A DNA stretch of 64,000 nucleotides from DATDFB01 sp036522835 (GTDB lineage: Bacteria; Acidobacteriota; Thermoanaerobaculia; Gp7-AA8), in assembly GCA_036522835.1 (NCBI GenBank), contig DATDFB010000057.1:1-64000 (forward strand), given 5' to 3'. A program made the translations under genes and the position numbers. Each line of letters opens with the position of its first letter. The first letter of the stretch is position 1. Below are positions 13,966 to 22,389 of this stretch, piece by piece. A model generated the notes under the pieces. That model did no database searches. It was given only the letters and a program-made list of their open reading frames with translations, and had not been told where the DNA came from.

Positions 13966-15834
13966 ATGCTCTGTCAATCCTGCAGCGCCTACAACGACGA
14001 CGAACGCGAGTTCTGCTACCGCTGCCAGAACAAGCTCATGGTCCTCTCCGGCGTCACCTCGTTCGAGGAAGACGAGATCGAGGACTACGAGGAAGAAGAG
14101 GATCTTTCCCTCGACGAGCACCTGCTCGAGCGCGTCTCGGCGATCGAGGAGATCGTCAAGCGCTCCGCCGAGACGCTGCGCACCGTCGTCGACGCCGTGC
14201 AGAAGCATGAGCGCGCCAACTTCATCAACCAAACGGGCCTGCTCTCGGTCAAGGAGCTCCTGGAGAAGAAGAACCTCGTCTCCTCCGACGAGCTCGTAGA
14301 GCTGTGGGAATCGAAGATGGGCGAGCAGATGCTCGCGCTGGAAAAGAAGCAGCGCTTCACCGAGCGCCGCGACCGCATGGTCTCGCTCTTCCGCAAGGGC
14401 GACAAGCGCGAGCGCTTCCTCCAGCACGTCGGCGAGGCCGCCGCGGCGTTCGACGGCTTCGATCCCGACCGCGGAATGAAGGCGCTCGAGGAGGCCTTCA
14501 AGCTCGACCGCGACAACTACGAGCTCTCCTTCTTCCTCGGCGAGATGTTCTTCAACGACGGCAACGTCGACCGCGCCAAGCACTACCTCGAGCGCACGCT
14601 CGAAGTGCAGCCCGACCACTTCGACGCCGCCGTCTTCTACGGCGTGCTGCTGCACGAACGGCAGGATCTCAAGGGCGCCGAGCGCTGGCTGCGCCGCGCC
14701 ATCCAGATCTCCCAAGACTCGTTCCTCCCCTACTTCTCCCTCGGCGCGATCTACGCGCGCAAAGGAAAGCTGCTGCGCGCGCAGAAGTTCCTGGAGAAGG
14801 CCATCCAGATCGAGGCCATCCCGCAGGCCTACTTCCTCCTCGGTACGATCTTCTACGACAAGGGCCAGCTCGAGCGGGCCATCCGCTCGTTCCAGAACGC
14901 GCTGAAGCTCGATCCCGAGTACGAAGAGGCGATTTACCACCTCGGCCTCTGCTATCTCGACCGCAACTGGAACCGCAAGGCCATCCAGTGCTTCCAGGAG
15001 GCGCTGGAGCTCAATCCCAACAAGATGGAGTACCAGCAGGCGGTCAAGATCTACGAGGGGATCTCCGGCCACACGCCGCTCGAAGGGCCGGCCGCGACGG
15101 AGTTCGGCGAGGCGGAGACGCTGGTCACGCAGGGCAATTACATCGAGGCGCTCGATCATTACCGCCAGGCCGCGCAGGAAGAGCCGGAGAACGTCAACAT
15201 CCTGATGCCGTACGCGCTCCTCTGCTCGCACCTCGACATGAACGGCGAGGCCATCGCGGTGGCGCGGCGGATCCTCAAGCAGAAGCCGACCGAGGTCGTG
15301 GCCGCGGCCGCGTACACGACGCTCGTGGAAGCGCTGCGCGCCGAGGGGAATTACAAGGAAGCGAATCGAGCGCTCGAGGAGATGCTCGGCGAGTACACGT
15401 CGAACTACGCGAAGTCGATCGCCTACTACGAGAAGGCTTACAACCTCGCCGAGATGGAAGAGAGCCTCGACGAAGCGCTGGAGAGCGCGCAACTGGCCCT
15501 GCGCTACTCGCCGAAGGAGCTCAAACAGTTCCCCCTCGCCGCTCTCGGCTGGGTCTACTTCAAGCGCCGCGATTTCTCGAACGCCGTCGATTTCCTGACC
15601 AAGTCCGCTGACCTCGGTCCGACGGCGACGAATCTCATGCACCTCGGGATGGCGTTGCTCGAAAGCGGCCAGAAGGACCGCGCCCGCCAGGTCTTCCGCC
15701 GCGCCAAGAGCTTCAAGACGAAGGGCGCCGGCCTGGAGGAGAAGATCCTCGAGCAGGTGCGCTCGACGACGAAGCTGATCGACCGGTTGCACGCGCGGCG
15801 GCGGCGGGCGGCGGCGAAGCCGAGCGAGCGGTAA
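13966..15834 (+). CDS. Zinc-ribbon TPR-repeat protein
   Basis: A 622-residue, probably cytoplasmic protein. The N-terminus carries a treble-clef-like zinc ribbon (CQSC at 3-6 and CYRC at 17-20), followed by an acidic segment rich in Asp/Glu and a helical region. At least ten TPR units follow from about residue 165 to 600, for example LSFFLGEMFFNDGNVDRAKH, SLGAIYARKGKLLRAQKF and YHLGLCYLDRNWNRKAIQ. The tail is Arg/Lys-rich. TPR proteins scaffold protein complexes; the partner is unknown. No signal peptide is seen. It appears to be a single-gene unit. Confidence 0.85.
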   Translation: MLCQSCSAYNDDEREFCYRCQNKLMVLSGVTSFEEDEIEDYEEEEDLSLDEHLLERVSAIEEIVKRSAETLRTVVDAVQKHERANFINQTGLLSVKELLEKKNLVSSDELVELWESKMGEQMLALEKKQRFTERRDRMVSLFRKGDKRERFLQHVGEAAAAFDGFDPDRGMKALEEAFKLDRDNYELSFFLGEMFFNDGNVDRAKHYLERTLEVQPDHFDAAVFYGVLLHERQDLKGAERWLRRAIQISQDSFLPYFSLGAIYARKGKLLRAQKFLEKAIQIEAIPQAYFLLGTIFYDKGQLERAIRSFQNALKLDPEYEEAIYHLGLCYLDRNWNRKAIQCFQEALELNPNKMEYQQAVKIYEGISGHTPLEGPAATEFGEAETLVTQGNYIEALDHYRQAAQEEPENVNILMPYALLCSHLDMNGEAIAVARRILKQKPTEVVAAAAYTTLVEALRAEGNYKEANRALEEMLGEYTSNYAKSIAYYEKAYNLAEMEESLDEALESAQLALRYSPKELKQFPLAALGWVYFKRRDFSNAVDFLTKSADLGPTATNLMHLGMALLESGQKDRARQVFRRAKSFKTKGAGLEEKILEQVRSTTKLIDRLHARRRRAAAKPSER

Positions 15835-15838
15835 GCCC

Positions 15839-15863
15839 TGGAGTGCGGCGGCCGCACTCCACA
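15839..15863. repeat. Short P2-type palindrome
   Basis: A 25-base near-perfect palindrome (TGGAGTGCGGC joined to GGCCGCACTCCA) between two converging genes. It looks like the two ends of a P2 element with the centre deleted. Confidence 0.75.
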
Positions 15864-15883
15864 AACCTTCGTCGTTCGCCGCG

Positions 15884-17410
15884 TCAGCGGTTCGACGAGA
15901 GCCGGATCGTTCCCTCTTCCGCGTACAGCTCGAGCCTCTCGCCGCCGCCGTTGATCTTGCCGGTGGCGTGCACCTTCGTCCTCCCGCCAACCTGCTCCTT
16001 GCGGATCTGCAGGCCGTTGAAGTCGGAGACGATCGGGTCGGCGTCGGCATCCGCGGTGAAGACCGTGGCGTCGACCTCGGCGCCGAAGCGCGAGGTGAGG
16101 TTGAGGATCACGTTGCCGCGCGCGGTGCGGGCGGTGATGCGCTGCGTGCGCTGCGTCGGGTCGGAGGTAATGGTGATGTCGCCCGAGCGCGTGTCGGCGT
16201 CGATCGGGCCGGCAGCCTGGCGGACGATGATGTCGCCGCCGAGCGATCTGAGCGTGGTCGGACCGCCGGTGTACTGCACCTCGACGATGCCGCCGTCGGT
16301 CGTGATCGTGCCGCCGACGCGCGCGGCGCGCACGAGGATGCGCCCCACGCCGGTGTGCGCGGTCAGCCCCGCCATGGCCTCGGTGATGCTGATCGGGCCG
16401 CCGACCGACGTGGCGTTCAGCTCCCCGTAGACCGTGCCGAGCTCGATCGCCCCCGCGCCGGTGAAGACGCGCAGCGCGCCGCGCGCTTCGCCGACCTGGA
16501 TGTCGGCAACGCGCTGGGAGATCTCCATCGGCCCCTGCACGGTGGGGATCTGCACGCGCATCATCTGCGGGACCGCCGCCATCGGATCGCCGATCGTGCG
16601 CACCAGATCGCGCACCGAGCGCGCCGTCGACCCGTTCTCGCCGTTGGCCAGGATGGCCACACGGCCGAGCATCGTCCCCGTCACCAGGCGCGGCCCGCCG
16701 GGCGCGTTCACGCTGCCGTGGAAGACGCGTCCTTCCCAACGGCCGCGCAGCGGCAGCGTGGTCCAGAGGTCGCCGCGCAACGTGTCGGCAATCCAGTCGA
16801 AGTTCGAATCGAGCGGGAGATGCACCTCGATGTTGGCGTTGATGGCGTTGATCTGCGCGTGCGACACCGGCTTGGTCGTGTAGTTGTAGACGATGCGGCC
16901 GTTGGTCGAATCGACGATGGACGCGCCGGTGACGTTGTCGAACACGATCGTGCTGCTGAAGGCCTTCACCGTCACGTTGCCCATGATGTTGGAGACGTGG
17001 ACCTGGTCGGCGCTCGTGGTCAGCACGCGCACGTGCACGGTCTTCGGCACGCGCACCGTGTATTTGACGCTGCTGCTCCAGCGCGGGCTGCGCAGCGGCG
17101 GCACGACCGTCTTCACCACGCACTGGTGGGGGTTGTTGCAGTCGAAGTTGATGCTCGTGTTCTCGCGGGCCTCGTCGCGCGACTGGCGGTCGACGGCGAT
17201 GATCGTCGTCACCGCGCTGATCGTCGCCTTGGCGCCGTCGACGCCGAAGATCTCGATCGTGCCGTCGGGATTGTCGATCCAGAACGTGCCGGCGATTTCG
17301 AGCGGATACGTCTTGGTGACCGGGCCCTCGACGTACACATGGTTCGCGGCGCTGAGCGGGAGCGCGAGAGTCAGGAGCGCGGCGGCGAGTAGAGGGACCT
17401 GTCTCATCAC
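15884..17410 (-). CDS. Secreted DUF4097-like beta-helical adhesin-type protein
   Basis: A 508-residue exported protein. The signal peptide is QVPLLAAALLTLALPLSAAN. The body consists of short beta-strand repeats such as GNVTVKAFSSTIVFDNVTGA, GPISITEAMAGLTAHTGVG and GGTITTDGGIVEVQYTGGP, typical of the DUF4097 family, whose members form right-handed beta-helices. In other bacteria these are often encoded beside ECF sigma/anti-sigma genes. Here the anti-sigma stop overlaps its GTG start as GTGA (an ATG follows one codon later). It is the last gene of the operon 19040-15884. The biochemical role is unknown. Confidence 0.75.
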   Translation of the reverse strand: MMRQVPLLAAALLTLALPLSAANHVYVEGPVTKTYPLEIAGTFWIDNPDGTIEIFGVDGAKATISAVTTIIAVDRQSRDEARENTSINFDCNNPHQCVVKTVVPPLRSPRWSSSVKYTVRVPKTVHVRVLTTSADQVHVSNIMGNVTVKAFSSTIVFDNVTGASIVDSTNGRIVYNYTTKPVSHAQINAINANIEVHLPLDSNFDWIADTLRGDLWTTLPLRGRWEGRVFHGSVNAPGGPRLVTGTMLGRVAILANGENGSTARSVRDLVRTIGDPMAAVPQMMRVQIPTVQGPMEISQRVADIQVGEARGALRVFTGAGAIELGTVYGELNATSVGGPISITEAMAGLTAHTGVGRILVRAARVGGTITTDGGIVEVQYTGGPTTLRSLGGDIIVRQAAGPIDADTRSGDITITSDPTQRTQRITARTARGNVILNLTSRFGAEVDATVFTADADADPIVSDFNGLQIRKEQVGGRTKVHATGKINGGGERLELYAEEGTIRLSSNR

Positions 17411-18447
17411 GGTTTGACGCTGCCGAGCGCCTCCGCCGCTTTGACTCGGACGTACATGTTCTCGTCGTCCTGCGCAGCCTTGGCGCGCAGCGTGTCGAGC
17501 GTGGCCGGGTCGGCCTGGCCGCCCTTCTTGAGCAGATTCGAGAGGGCCTCTACGGCTTTGAGGCGCACGGCGGGATTGGGATCGGTCTTCAGCGCCTGGA
17601 TCAGCGCCTCCCGCGAGTCGCTCGTCGCGCCGCCCGCGGGCAGATTCGTCAGCGTCTCCACGGCCTTGATGCGCACGCCCTCGTGCGTGTCGTTGCGGAG
17701 GACGTTGGCCAGGGCGCGGGTGATCTCCGGATCGGCGTTGCCGGGCTGCGAGTACGTCGAGCGCACCCAGTCGATGGCCCGCGACTGCGACGGGGCCATG
17801 CGGTCCTCGTTCTCAAGGACGTAGCGCATCAGCCGCACCATGGTCTTGTCGGTTGGACGGCCGGTGACGGTCATGTGCGAGGTGATGTCGAACGAGACGC
17901 CGATCTGGTCGTCCGGCGCATTGAGCTGCGTGAAGCTCACGTTTTGGATGTCGGGACGCCCTTCGATCACCGGGCTGATGGAGTTGGCCGGCAGCACGCG
18001 CGATTCGGCGATGGAGAACGCGGCCGGCTGGTACGGCGTTGCGCTCGTGATCTTCGCCTCGGTCGTCGTCTGCGTTGCCGGCTTGTCGAAAACCGTCGTC
18101 GACGACGTCGTCGTGCGATGTCCCGCCAAGTACGACCCGCCCGCGATCACGACGACCGCGGCGGCCTGCGCAAGCCAGCGGAACGCTGGCCGGCGACGAA
18201 ACGGGACGACGTCCGCCGATTCGACGGGAGGGTTCACGCGGTTGAGGAACTCCTGCTTCATGCGCGGCGGGACTTCGAGCTCGGGCAGTTGCTCGAGGAA
18301 GCTCCACGTCTCGCGGTAGCCCGTCCACTCCTCGCCGCACGCCGCGCACTGCTCGATGTGCTGGTGCGTGGTCTCTCGCCGCACCGGGTCGAGCGACTCG
18401 GTCAAGAGCAGCGGCATCTGTTCGCGCATCAGAGTGCAGTCAGACAT
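17407..18447 (-). CDS. Zinc-finger anti-sigma factor fused to HEAT-like repeats
   Basis: A 346-residue protein. A zf-HC2 domain at the N-terminus (HQHIEQCAACGEEW, about 28-41) would bind the ECF sigma encoded just upstream, with which it overlaps by 19 bases. A single span (FRWLAQAAAVVVIAGGSYLA, about 88-107) crosses the membrane. The extracytoplasmic half ends with three HEAT-like repeats (EGVRIKAVETLTNL, PAVRLKAVEALSNL, MYVRVKAAEALGSV). HEAT repeats are protein-binding solenoids, so this part is probably the sensing module. The fusion is unusual for an anti-sigma. Domain calls are from sequence pattern. Confidence 0.8.
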   Translation of the reverse strand: MSDCTLMREQMPLLLTESLDPVRRETTHQHIEQCAACGEEWTGYRETWSFLEQLPELEVPPRMKQEFLNRVNPPVESADVVPFRRRPAFRWLAQAAAVVVIAGGSYLAGHRTTTSSTTVFDKPATQTTTEAKITSATPYQPAAFSIAESRVLPANSISPVIEGRPDIQNVSFTQLNAPDDQIGVSFDITSHMTVTGRPTDKTMVRLMRYVLENEDRMAPSQSRAIDWVRSTYSQPGNADPEITRALANVLRNDTHEGVRIKAVETLTNLPAGGATSDSREALIQALKTDPNPAVRLKAVEALSNLLKKGGQADPATLDTLRAKAAQDDENMYVRVKAAEALGSVKP

Positions 18448-19040
18448 CGTTCACCTCCGCTCGCCTCGCCGGTGAGCGCTTTCTTCAACACTTCCATGGC
18501 CCGGAACACGCGCGTCTTCACCGCCCCCTCCGAGCATCCTGCGATCTGCGCGATCTCCGCGTACGACAGCCCCTGGTAGCGCGAGAGCAGGATGGCTTCG
18601 CGCTGGTCCGGAGTCAGGAACTGCAGCGCTTTCTGGATCCTCAGTTGGTTCTCGCGCTGCTCGAGCCGGTGATGGGGCGACTCGGACTGGCTGGCCGGCA
18701 GCGTCACCAGAGCATCGTCCGAGTCCTTCGGCTTGTTGTCCCCTTTGCGCAGGTAGTCGCGGCACCAATTGGCCGCGATGGAAAAGAGCCAGGTGGAGAG
18801 CTTTGCCTCTCCATTGAACTGGTTGGCGTGCTTGAGCATCTTGACAAAGACTTCCTGGGTCGCGTCTTCCGCTGCCTCGCTGTTCCGGAGGAAGCGGTAG
18901 GTGAAGTTGTAAATCCGGCCTGAATAACGGTCGTAGATCTCCGAGGCGGGGGAGAAGTCGCCCGCCTGAACGATGCGCATGAGCTCCTGATCGCTCAGGG
19001 ACTTCATCTCCCTCGGTTCTCTCTGCTTCGACGCGGACAT
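18429..19040 (-). CDS. ECF RNA polymerase sigma factor
   Basis: A sigma-70 ECF factor. Region 2: FTYRFLRNSEAAEDATQEVF with LSTWLFSIAANWCRDYLRKG. Region 4: LTPDQREAILLSRYQGLSYA with CSEGAVKTRVFRAMEVLKKA. I chose the start at 19040 (MSASKQREPREM), just after the stop of the upstream gene; 19007 (MKSLSDQELM) is also possible and has a GAGGGAG sequence close in front. It heads the operon with the HEAT-type anti-sigma and the DUF4097-like protein. Third ECF module in this window. Confidence 0.9.
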   Translation of the reverse strand: MSASKQREPREMKSLSDQELMRIVQAGDFSPASEIYDRYSGRIYNFTYRFLRNSEAAEDATQEVFVKMLKHANQFNGEAKLSTWLFSIAANWCRDYLRKGDNKPKDSDDALVTLPASQSESPHHRLEQRENQLRIQKALQFLTPDQREAILLSRYQGLSYAEIAQIAGCSEGAVKTRVFRAMEVLKKALTGEASGGERCLTAL

Positions 19041-19050
19041 GTCGGAAAGG

Positions 19051-20214
19051 TTACGGGCCGGCTGTTTGGAGTTGCGCAACAGCCGCCGGAGCGCCTTCAT
19101 TGCGCTCGACCGAGGCGATCACCAGGGCGAAGAGGTCGAGCATGGCCAGAAAGACCTCGGTGTCGCCGAAGTTGAACTCGAACATCCCCGCGACGACGAG
19201 CCCGACCGTAATGGCCACGCCGAGCTCGGCATATTTCGAGCCCCAGCCTCGGGCGCATTCCCTCAGAAAGAGCGCGATCAACACGACGTACGCGGCGAGC
19301 CCGAGAATGCCGCGCTCGGCCCAGAGCTGCACGAGGTTGTTGTGCAGGTGCGGGATGCGGAAGCGCGGCGCGTCGGGCTTGCGGTAGAGCGGATAGACCT
19401 CTTTCATGTTGCCCGGGCCGACGCCGAGGACCGGAACGTCTTTGATGATCTCCACGCCGCCTTCGAACATGCGGATCCGGTCGAAGTTCGACGACTGCTT
19501 CGTGTCGAAGGCCGACAGGACCCGGGCGAAGTACGGCAGGGGGAGGAAAGTGATGACGAGGATGCCGGCCGGCACGGCCCAGGCAAGAAGGCGCGGCCGC
19601 TTCAGCGTGGCGAGCACGACGACGGCGACGAGCCAGCCGAGCCAGGCGCTGCGGGTGAAGGTCATGAGCAGCGTGAGCGTGGTCAGGATCGTGCCGCCCA
19701 GGAGCCAGAGGTTGCGGCGGTCGTGAATCCAGAGGACGAGGAAGATCAGCGCCACCGGCAGCATCAGCCCCGAATAGGTCATCACGTGCGCGGCCGGGCC
19801 GGTGATGCGGTGCTCGAGATCGCGCTGGTGCAGTGCGAAATACTGCACAAAGCCGTAAAGCGAGGAGAAGACGCCGAAGGCGAGGAAGGTCTTCAGGGCC
19901 ATCTCTTTGGTCCTCGGCACGTTCCTGAACAGGATGAGCGCGGCGGGAAAGAGCAGGCACTTCAACCACAGCGCGCTCTCGCCGAAGGCATGCTTCGACG
20001 CGCCGTTGGCGATGGAGGAGACCGAGGAGTCGAGCGCGTAGACGAAGAGCGGGAAGTAGAGGACGTGGAAGGAGGGTTTGATCTCGCCTTTCCAGATCAG
20101 CCAGGCGAGCGTGCCGATCATCAGAACGACGCCGAGCTCCGAGGAGGCGATCCAGCCGGCGCAGAAGATGTGGGCGAGGTAGAAGAAAGTCGCGAGTGCA
20201 ACGCCGCGGGACAT
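19051..20214 (-). CDS. O-antigen ligase / Wzy-like polytopic membrane protein
   Basis: A 387-residue inner-membrane protein with about ten spans, of the O-antigen ligase/polymerase family (Wzy_C). The large periplasmic loop between late spans carries FEGGVEIIKDVPVLGVGPGN followed by RIPHLHNNLVQLWAERGILG, the diagnostic motif with its conserved His (HLHNNLVQLWAE). Such enzymes transfer or polymerise polysaccharide from undecaprenyl carriers. A glycosyltransferase gene lies nearby at 20623 on the other strand, but no complete O-antigen cluster is present. It lies 10 bases upstream of the ECF sigma start. Confidence 0.88.
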   Translation of the reverse strand: MSRGVALATFFYLAHIFCAGWIASSELGVVLMIGTLAWLIWKGEIKPSFHVLYFPLFVYALDSSVSSIANGASKHAFGESALWLKCLLFPAALILFRNVPRTKEMALKTFLAFGVFSSLYGFVQYFALHQRDLEHRITGPAAHVMTYSGLMLPVALIFLVLWIHDRRNLWLLGGTILTTLTLLMTFTRSAWLGWLVAVVVLATLKRPRLLAWAVPAGILVITFLPLPYFARVLSAFDTKQSSNFDRIRMFEGGVEIIKDVPVLGVGPGNMKEVYPLYRKPDAPRFRIPHLHNNLVQLWAERGILGLAAYVVLIALFLRECARGWGSKYAELGVAITVGLVVAGMFEFNFGDTEVFLAMLDLFALVIASVERNEGAPAAVAQLQTAGP

Positions 20215-20234
20215 GGCGCGTTACGCCCGCATAC

Positions 20235-20334
20235 CACGGAAACTTAGAACGCAGAATGCGAATGCAGAATGAAGAAAGCTTCGCCGGCGATTTCTCAATT
20301 CTGCATTCGCATTCTGCGTTCTGAATTTCCGTGG
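20235..20334. repeat. P3 palindromic element with ~44-base inverted arms
   Basis: The arms begin CCACGGAAA and contain AGAACGCAGAATGCGAATGC, nearly identical on the two sides, separated by a short centre (GCTTCGCCGGCGA). The arms are almost the same as those at 23718-23832 but the centres differ. It fills the gap between the O-antigen ligase and the Trm112-like gene. Confidence 0.92.
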
Positions 20335-20351
20335 GCCGAAAGCAGGCGAGC

Positions 20352-20591
20352 TCACATCTCCTCGAATGCCTCGTCCACCAGCATCACCGGGATGTCACTG
20401 ACGATCGGGTAGATCCGGTGGCACTTGACGCACTGCAGGCCCTGCTCGACGACGGGCTCCTCGCCGCGGAACTTCTCCCGGAACTTGTCGCGCACGGCCG
20501 CGCTCCGCTCCGCCGACAGCGGCACCATGCGCACCTCTTCCTTGCACAGCGGGCAGGCGAGGATCTCGAGCAGTTCCGTGTCGATGGCCAT
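20352..20591 (-). CDS. Trm112-like zinc-ribbon protein (UPF0434 type)
   Basis: A 79-residue protein beginning MAIDTELLEILACPLCKEEV; the start at 20591 is chosen for this canonical N-terminus. Two zinc-binding pairs (CPLCK and CVKCHRIYPIVSDIPVML) match the Trm112/UPF0434 family. Family members activate methyltransferases or accompany envelope sugar genes. The insert between the cysteine pairs is longer than in the E. coli YcaR type. Its divergent neighbour is a glycosyltransferase 31 bases away. Confidence 0.85.
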   Translation of the reverse strand: MAIDTELLEILACPLCKEEVRMVPLSAERSAAVRDKFREKFRGEEPVVEQGLQCVKCHRIYPIVSDIPVMLVDEAFEEM

Positions 20592-20622
20592 GGGCGGCGC
20601 GAAGTGTAGCATTCGCGGCGCA

Positions 20623-21681
20623 ATGCGAGTCCTGCACCTCGCCGCCGGAAACCGCTGGACCGGAGCCGCCGCGCCGGCGTTCGCCGAGGTGGCGGCGCTG
20701 CGCGAGGCGGGAGTCGATGCGCACTACGCCTACGTCGGCGGCTACAAGCTCGAGCAGAAGCTCGCCCACGTCGGCTTCGCCCACCCCGCGATCGCCAAGG
20801 CGCAGAATCCGCTGTCGTTCCTGCGCACAGCCACGAGGCTCGAGCACCTCATCGACCACCACGGCTTCGACGTCGTGCACGCGCACCTCACCTACGATCA
20901 CGTGCTGGCGCGGTTCATCGCCAAGCGGGAGAAGGTGCGGATCGTGCGGACGTTCCACTCCCGGCGGGTGATCCGCGGCGACGTCTTCACGCGGGCGCTC
21001 GTCCGGCGCACCGACGCGATTTGCGTGATCAACGACGCGCTCGCCGAGGCGGCGCCGATCCGCGGCCGTTTCGCGCTCTACACACCGCCGCCGCTCGACA
21101 CGCGGCAATTCACGCCCGAGGGGCCGGACTTGCGCGGGGCCTACGGCGTCGAGGGCGATGCGCTGCTCCTCGTCGCCATCGGCAAGCTCGATCCCGCGCG
21201 CGGCTTCGAGGACGTGCTGCGGACGTACGCACTGGTACGGCAGGCCATCGCCACGGCGCGGCTGATGATCATCGGCCACGGCCCGCACCGCCCGGCGCTC
21301 GAAGCGCTGGCGAGCTCGCTGCAAATCGAGCCGATCTGGGCCGGTTATCACGAGGACGATCTCGCCGAGCACTACCGCGCCGCCGACGTGCTGCTCTTCA
21401 CCGCGCGCGGCTCCGACGAGGGCCACCGCGCCGTGATCGAGGCGATGGGCTGCGGCGTCGTGCCGGCGACGTATCGCCTCGACGGCATGCCCGCGATCCT
21501 CGGCGAGCTCGGCGCGGAGTCGCTGGCGGCGTCGCCGGCGCCGCAGGCGCTGGCCGAGCGCGTGATCGCCATCGCCCAAGGCGATCTCGCCGCATCGCGC
21601 CGCGCGGCGTTCGCACGGTCGGCGGAGTTTTCGTACGGGAAGGCCGCGGAGCGGCTGATGAAGCTGTACGAGTCGCTCTAA
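20623..21681 (+). CDS. Family 4-type glycosyltransferase
   Basis: A 352-residue GT-B fold glycosyltransferase. The N-terminal domain opens MRVLHLAAGNRWTGAAAPAF. The C-terminal domain has the nucleotide-sugar segment LLLVAIGKLDPARGFEDVLR and the acceptor-site motif GSDEGHRAVIEAMGCGVVPA, the EX7E-like signature of GT4 enzymes. It probably acts at the cytoplasmic face on surface polysaccharide or glycolipid. The start at 20623 gives the canonical MRVLHLA N-terminus, downstream of the longer open frame. Its stop overlaps the converging arylformamidase stop by 4 bases. Confidence 0.88.
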   Translation: MRVLHLAAGNRWTGAAAPAFAEVAALREAGVDAHYAYVGGYKLEQKLAHVGFAHPAIAKAQNPLSFLRTATRLEHLIDHHGFDVVHAHLTYDHVLARFIAKREKVRIVRTFHSRRVIRGDVFTRALVRRTDAICVINDALAEAAPIRGRFALYTPPPLDTRQFTPEGPDLRGAYGVEGDALLLVAIGKLDPARGFEDVLRTYALVRQAIATARLMIIGHGPHRPALEALASSLQIEPIWAGYHEDDLAEHYRAADVLLFTARGSDEGHRAVIEAMGCGVVPATYRLDGMPAILGELGAESLAASPAPQALAERVIAIAQGDLAASRRAAFARSAEFSYGKAAERLMKLYESL

Positions 21682-22301
21682 ATCGTTCGCAGCAGCGCCC
21701 GCACCGGACTGGCATCCCCACCCCGAATCCGCAGCGGCGCCGCGATCAGCTCGTACGCCCCCTCGGCCACGCCGTCGAGCACGAGCCCCTCGAGGTTGGC
21801 CATGTCGTGCTCCGCGAGCGCCTGGTGCGACTCCAGCGCCTTCGACTCGAACGGATCGACCGACGGCGTGTCGATGCCGACGAGGATCACGCCATGCTGG
21901 TGCAGCACGTCGATCACCGCGGGCGAGAGGCTGGCGAAATCGTCGTTCCAGTTGCGCGGATCGGGAAACGTGCCGGTGCGAAACAGCACGCGCGGCGCGG
22001 TGATGGCCTTGCCGGCGATGTGCATCGGGCGGATGCGGTCGCCGCGCTCGACGTTGACGTGCACGACGATGCACTGGCCGATGTAGTAATCGAGCGAGCG
22101 CGAGGCGATGTCGGCGCCGCCGGCGGCGTAATGGCTCGGCGCGTCGGCGTGCGCGCCGGCGTGGAGCGTGGTGCGGACGTCGGAGAGCGTCAGGTGCGCG
22201 CCGGCGTCGATGTCGAGGCTGACGTTGCGCGCGAACGGCGTGTCCCCGGGCCAGACTGCGACGCCCGCGTCGAGCACGGGCGAGATGTCGATGAGCGTCA
22301 T
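21678..22301 (-). CDS. kynB: Cyclase-family hydrolase, probable arylformamidase
   Basis: A 207-residue metal-dependent hydrolase of the cyclase family. The motif TLHAGAHADAPSHY carries the HxGxHxDxPxH metal-binding pattern. The N-terminus (LIDISPVLDAGVAVWPGDTP) and GIDTPSVDPFESKALESHQA match bacterial kynurenine formamidase (KynB), which hydrolyses N-formylkynurenine to kynurenine in tryptophan breakdown. It lies downstream of a LigB-RidA fusion and a KDPG-type aldolase on the same strand, which fits an aromatic amino acid catabolic set, although kynureninase and kynurenine monooxygenase are not in the window. Exact substrate inferred. Confidence 0.8.
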   Translation of the reverse strand: MTLIDISPVLDAGVAVWPGDTPFARNVSLDIDAGAHLTLSDVRTTLHAGAHADAPSHYAAGGADIASRSLDYYIGQCIVVHVNVERGDRIRPMHIAGKAITAPRVLFRTGTFPDPRNWNDDFASLSPAVIDVLHQHGVILVGIDTPSVDPFESKALESHQALAEHDMANLEGLVLDGVAEGAYELIAAPLRIRGGDASPVRALLRTI

Positions 22302-22305
22302 ATGA

Positions 22306-22384
22306 GTGTCATTCCGAGCCGCGAAGACGGCGAAGAATCCCGTGCCTGCCGGCAGGGGGTCCCTCGCTCCGCTCGGGATGACAC
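22306..22384. repeat. P1 palindromic repeat
   Basis: Ends GTGTCATTCCGAGC and GCTCGGGATGACAC, with an inner palindrome CCTGCCGGCAGG. It occupies almost the whole 88-base gap between the dioxygenase-RidA stop and the kynB start. Same family as 6229-6308 and 49014-49118. Confidence 0.9.
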
Positions 22385-22389
22385 GGCGG

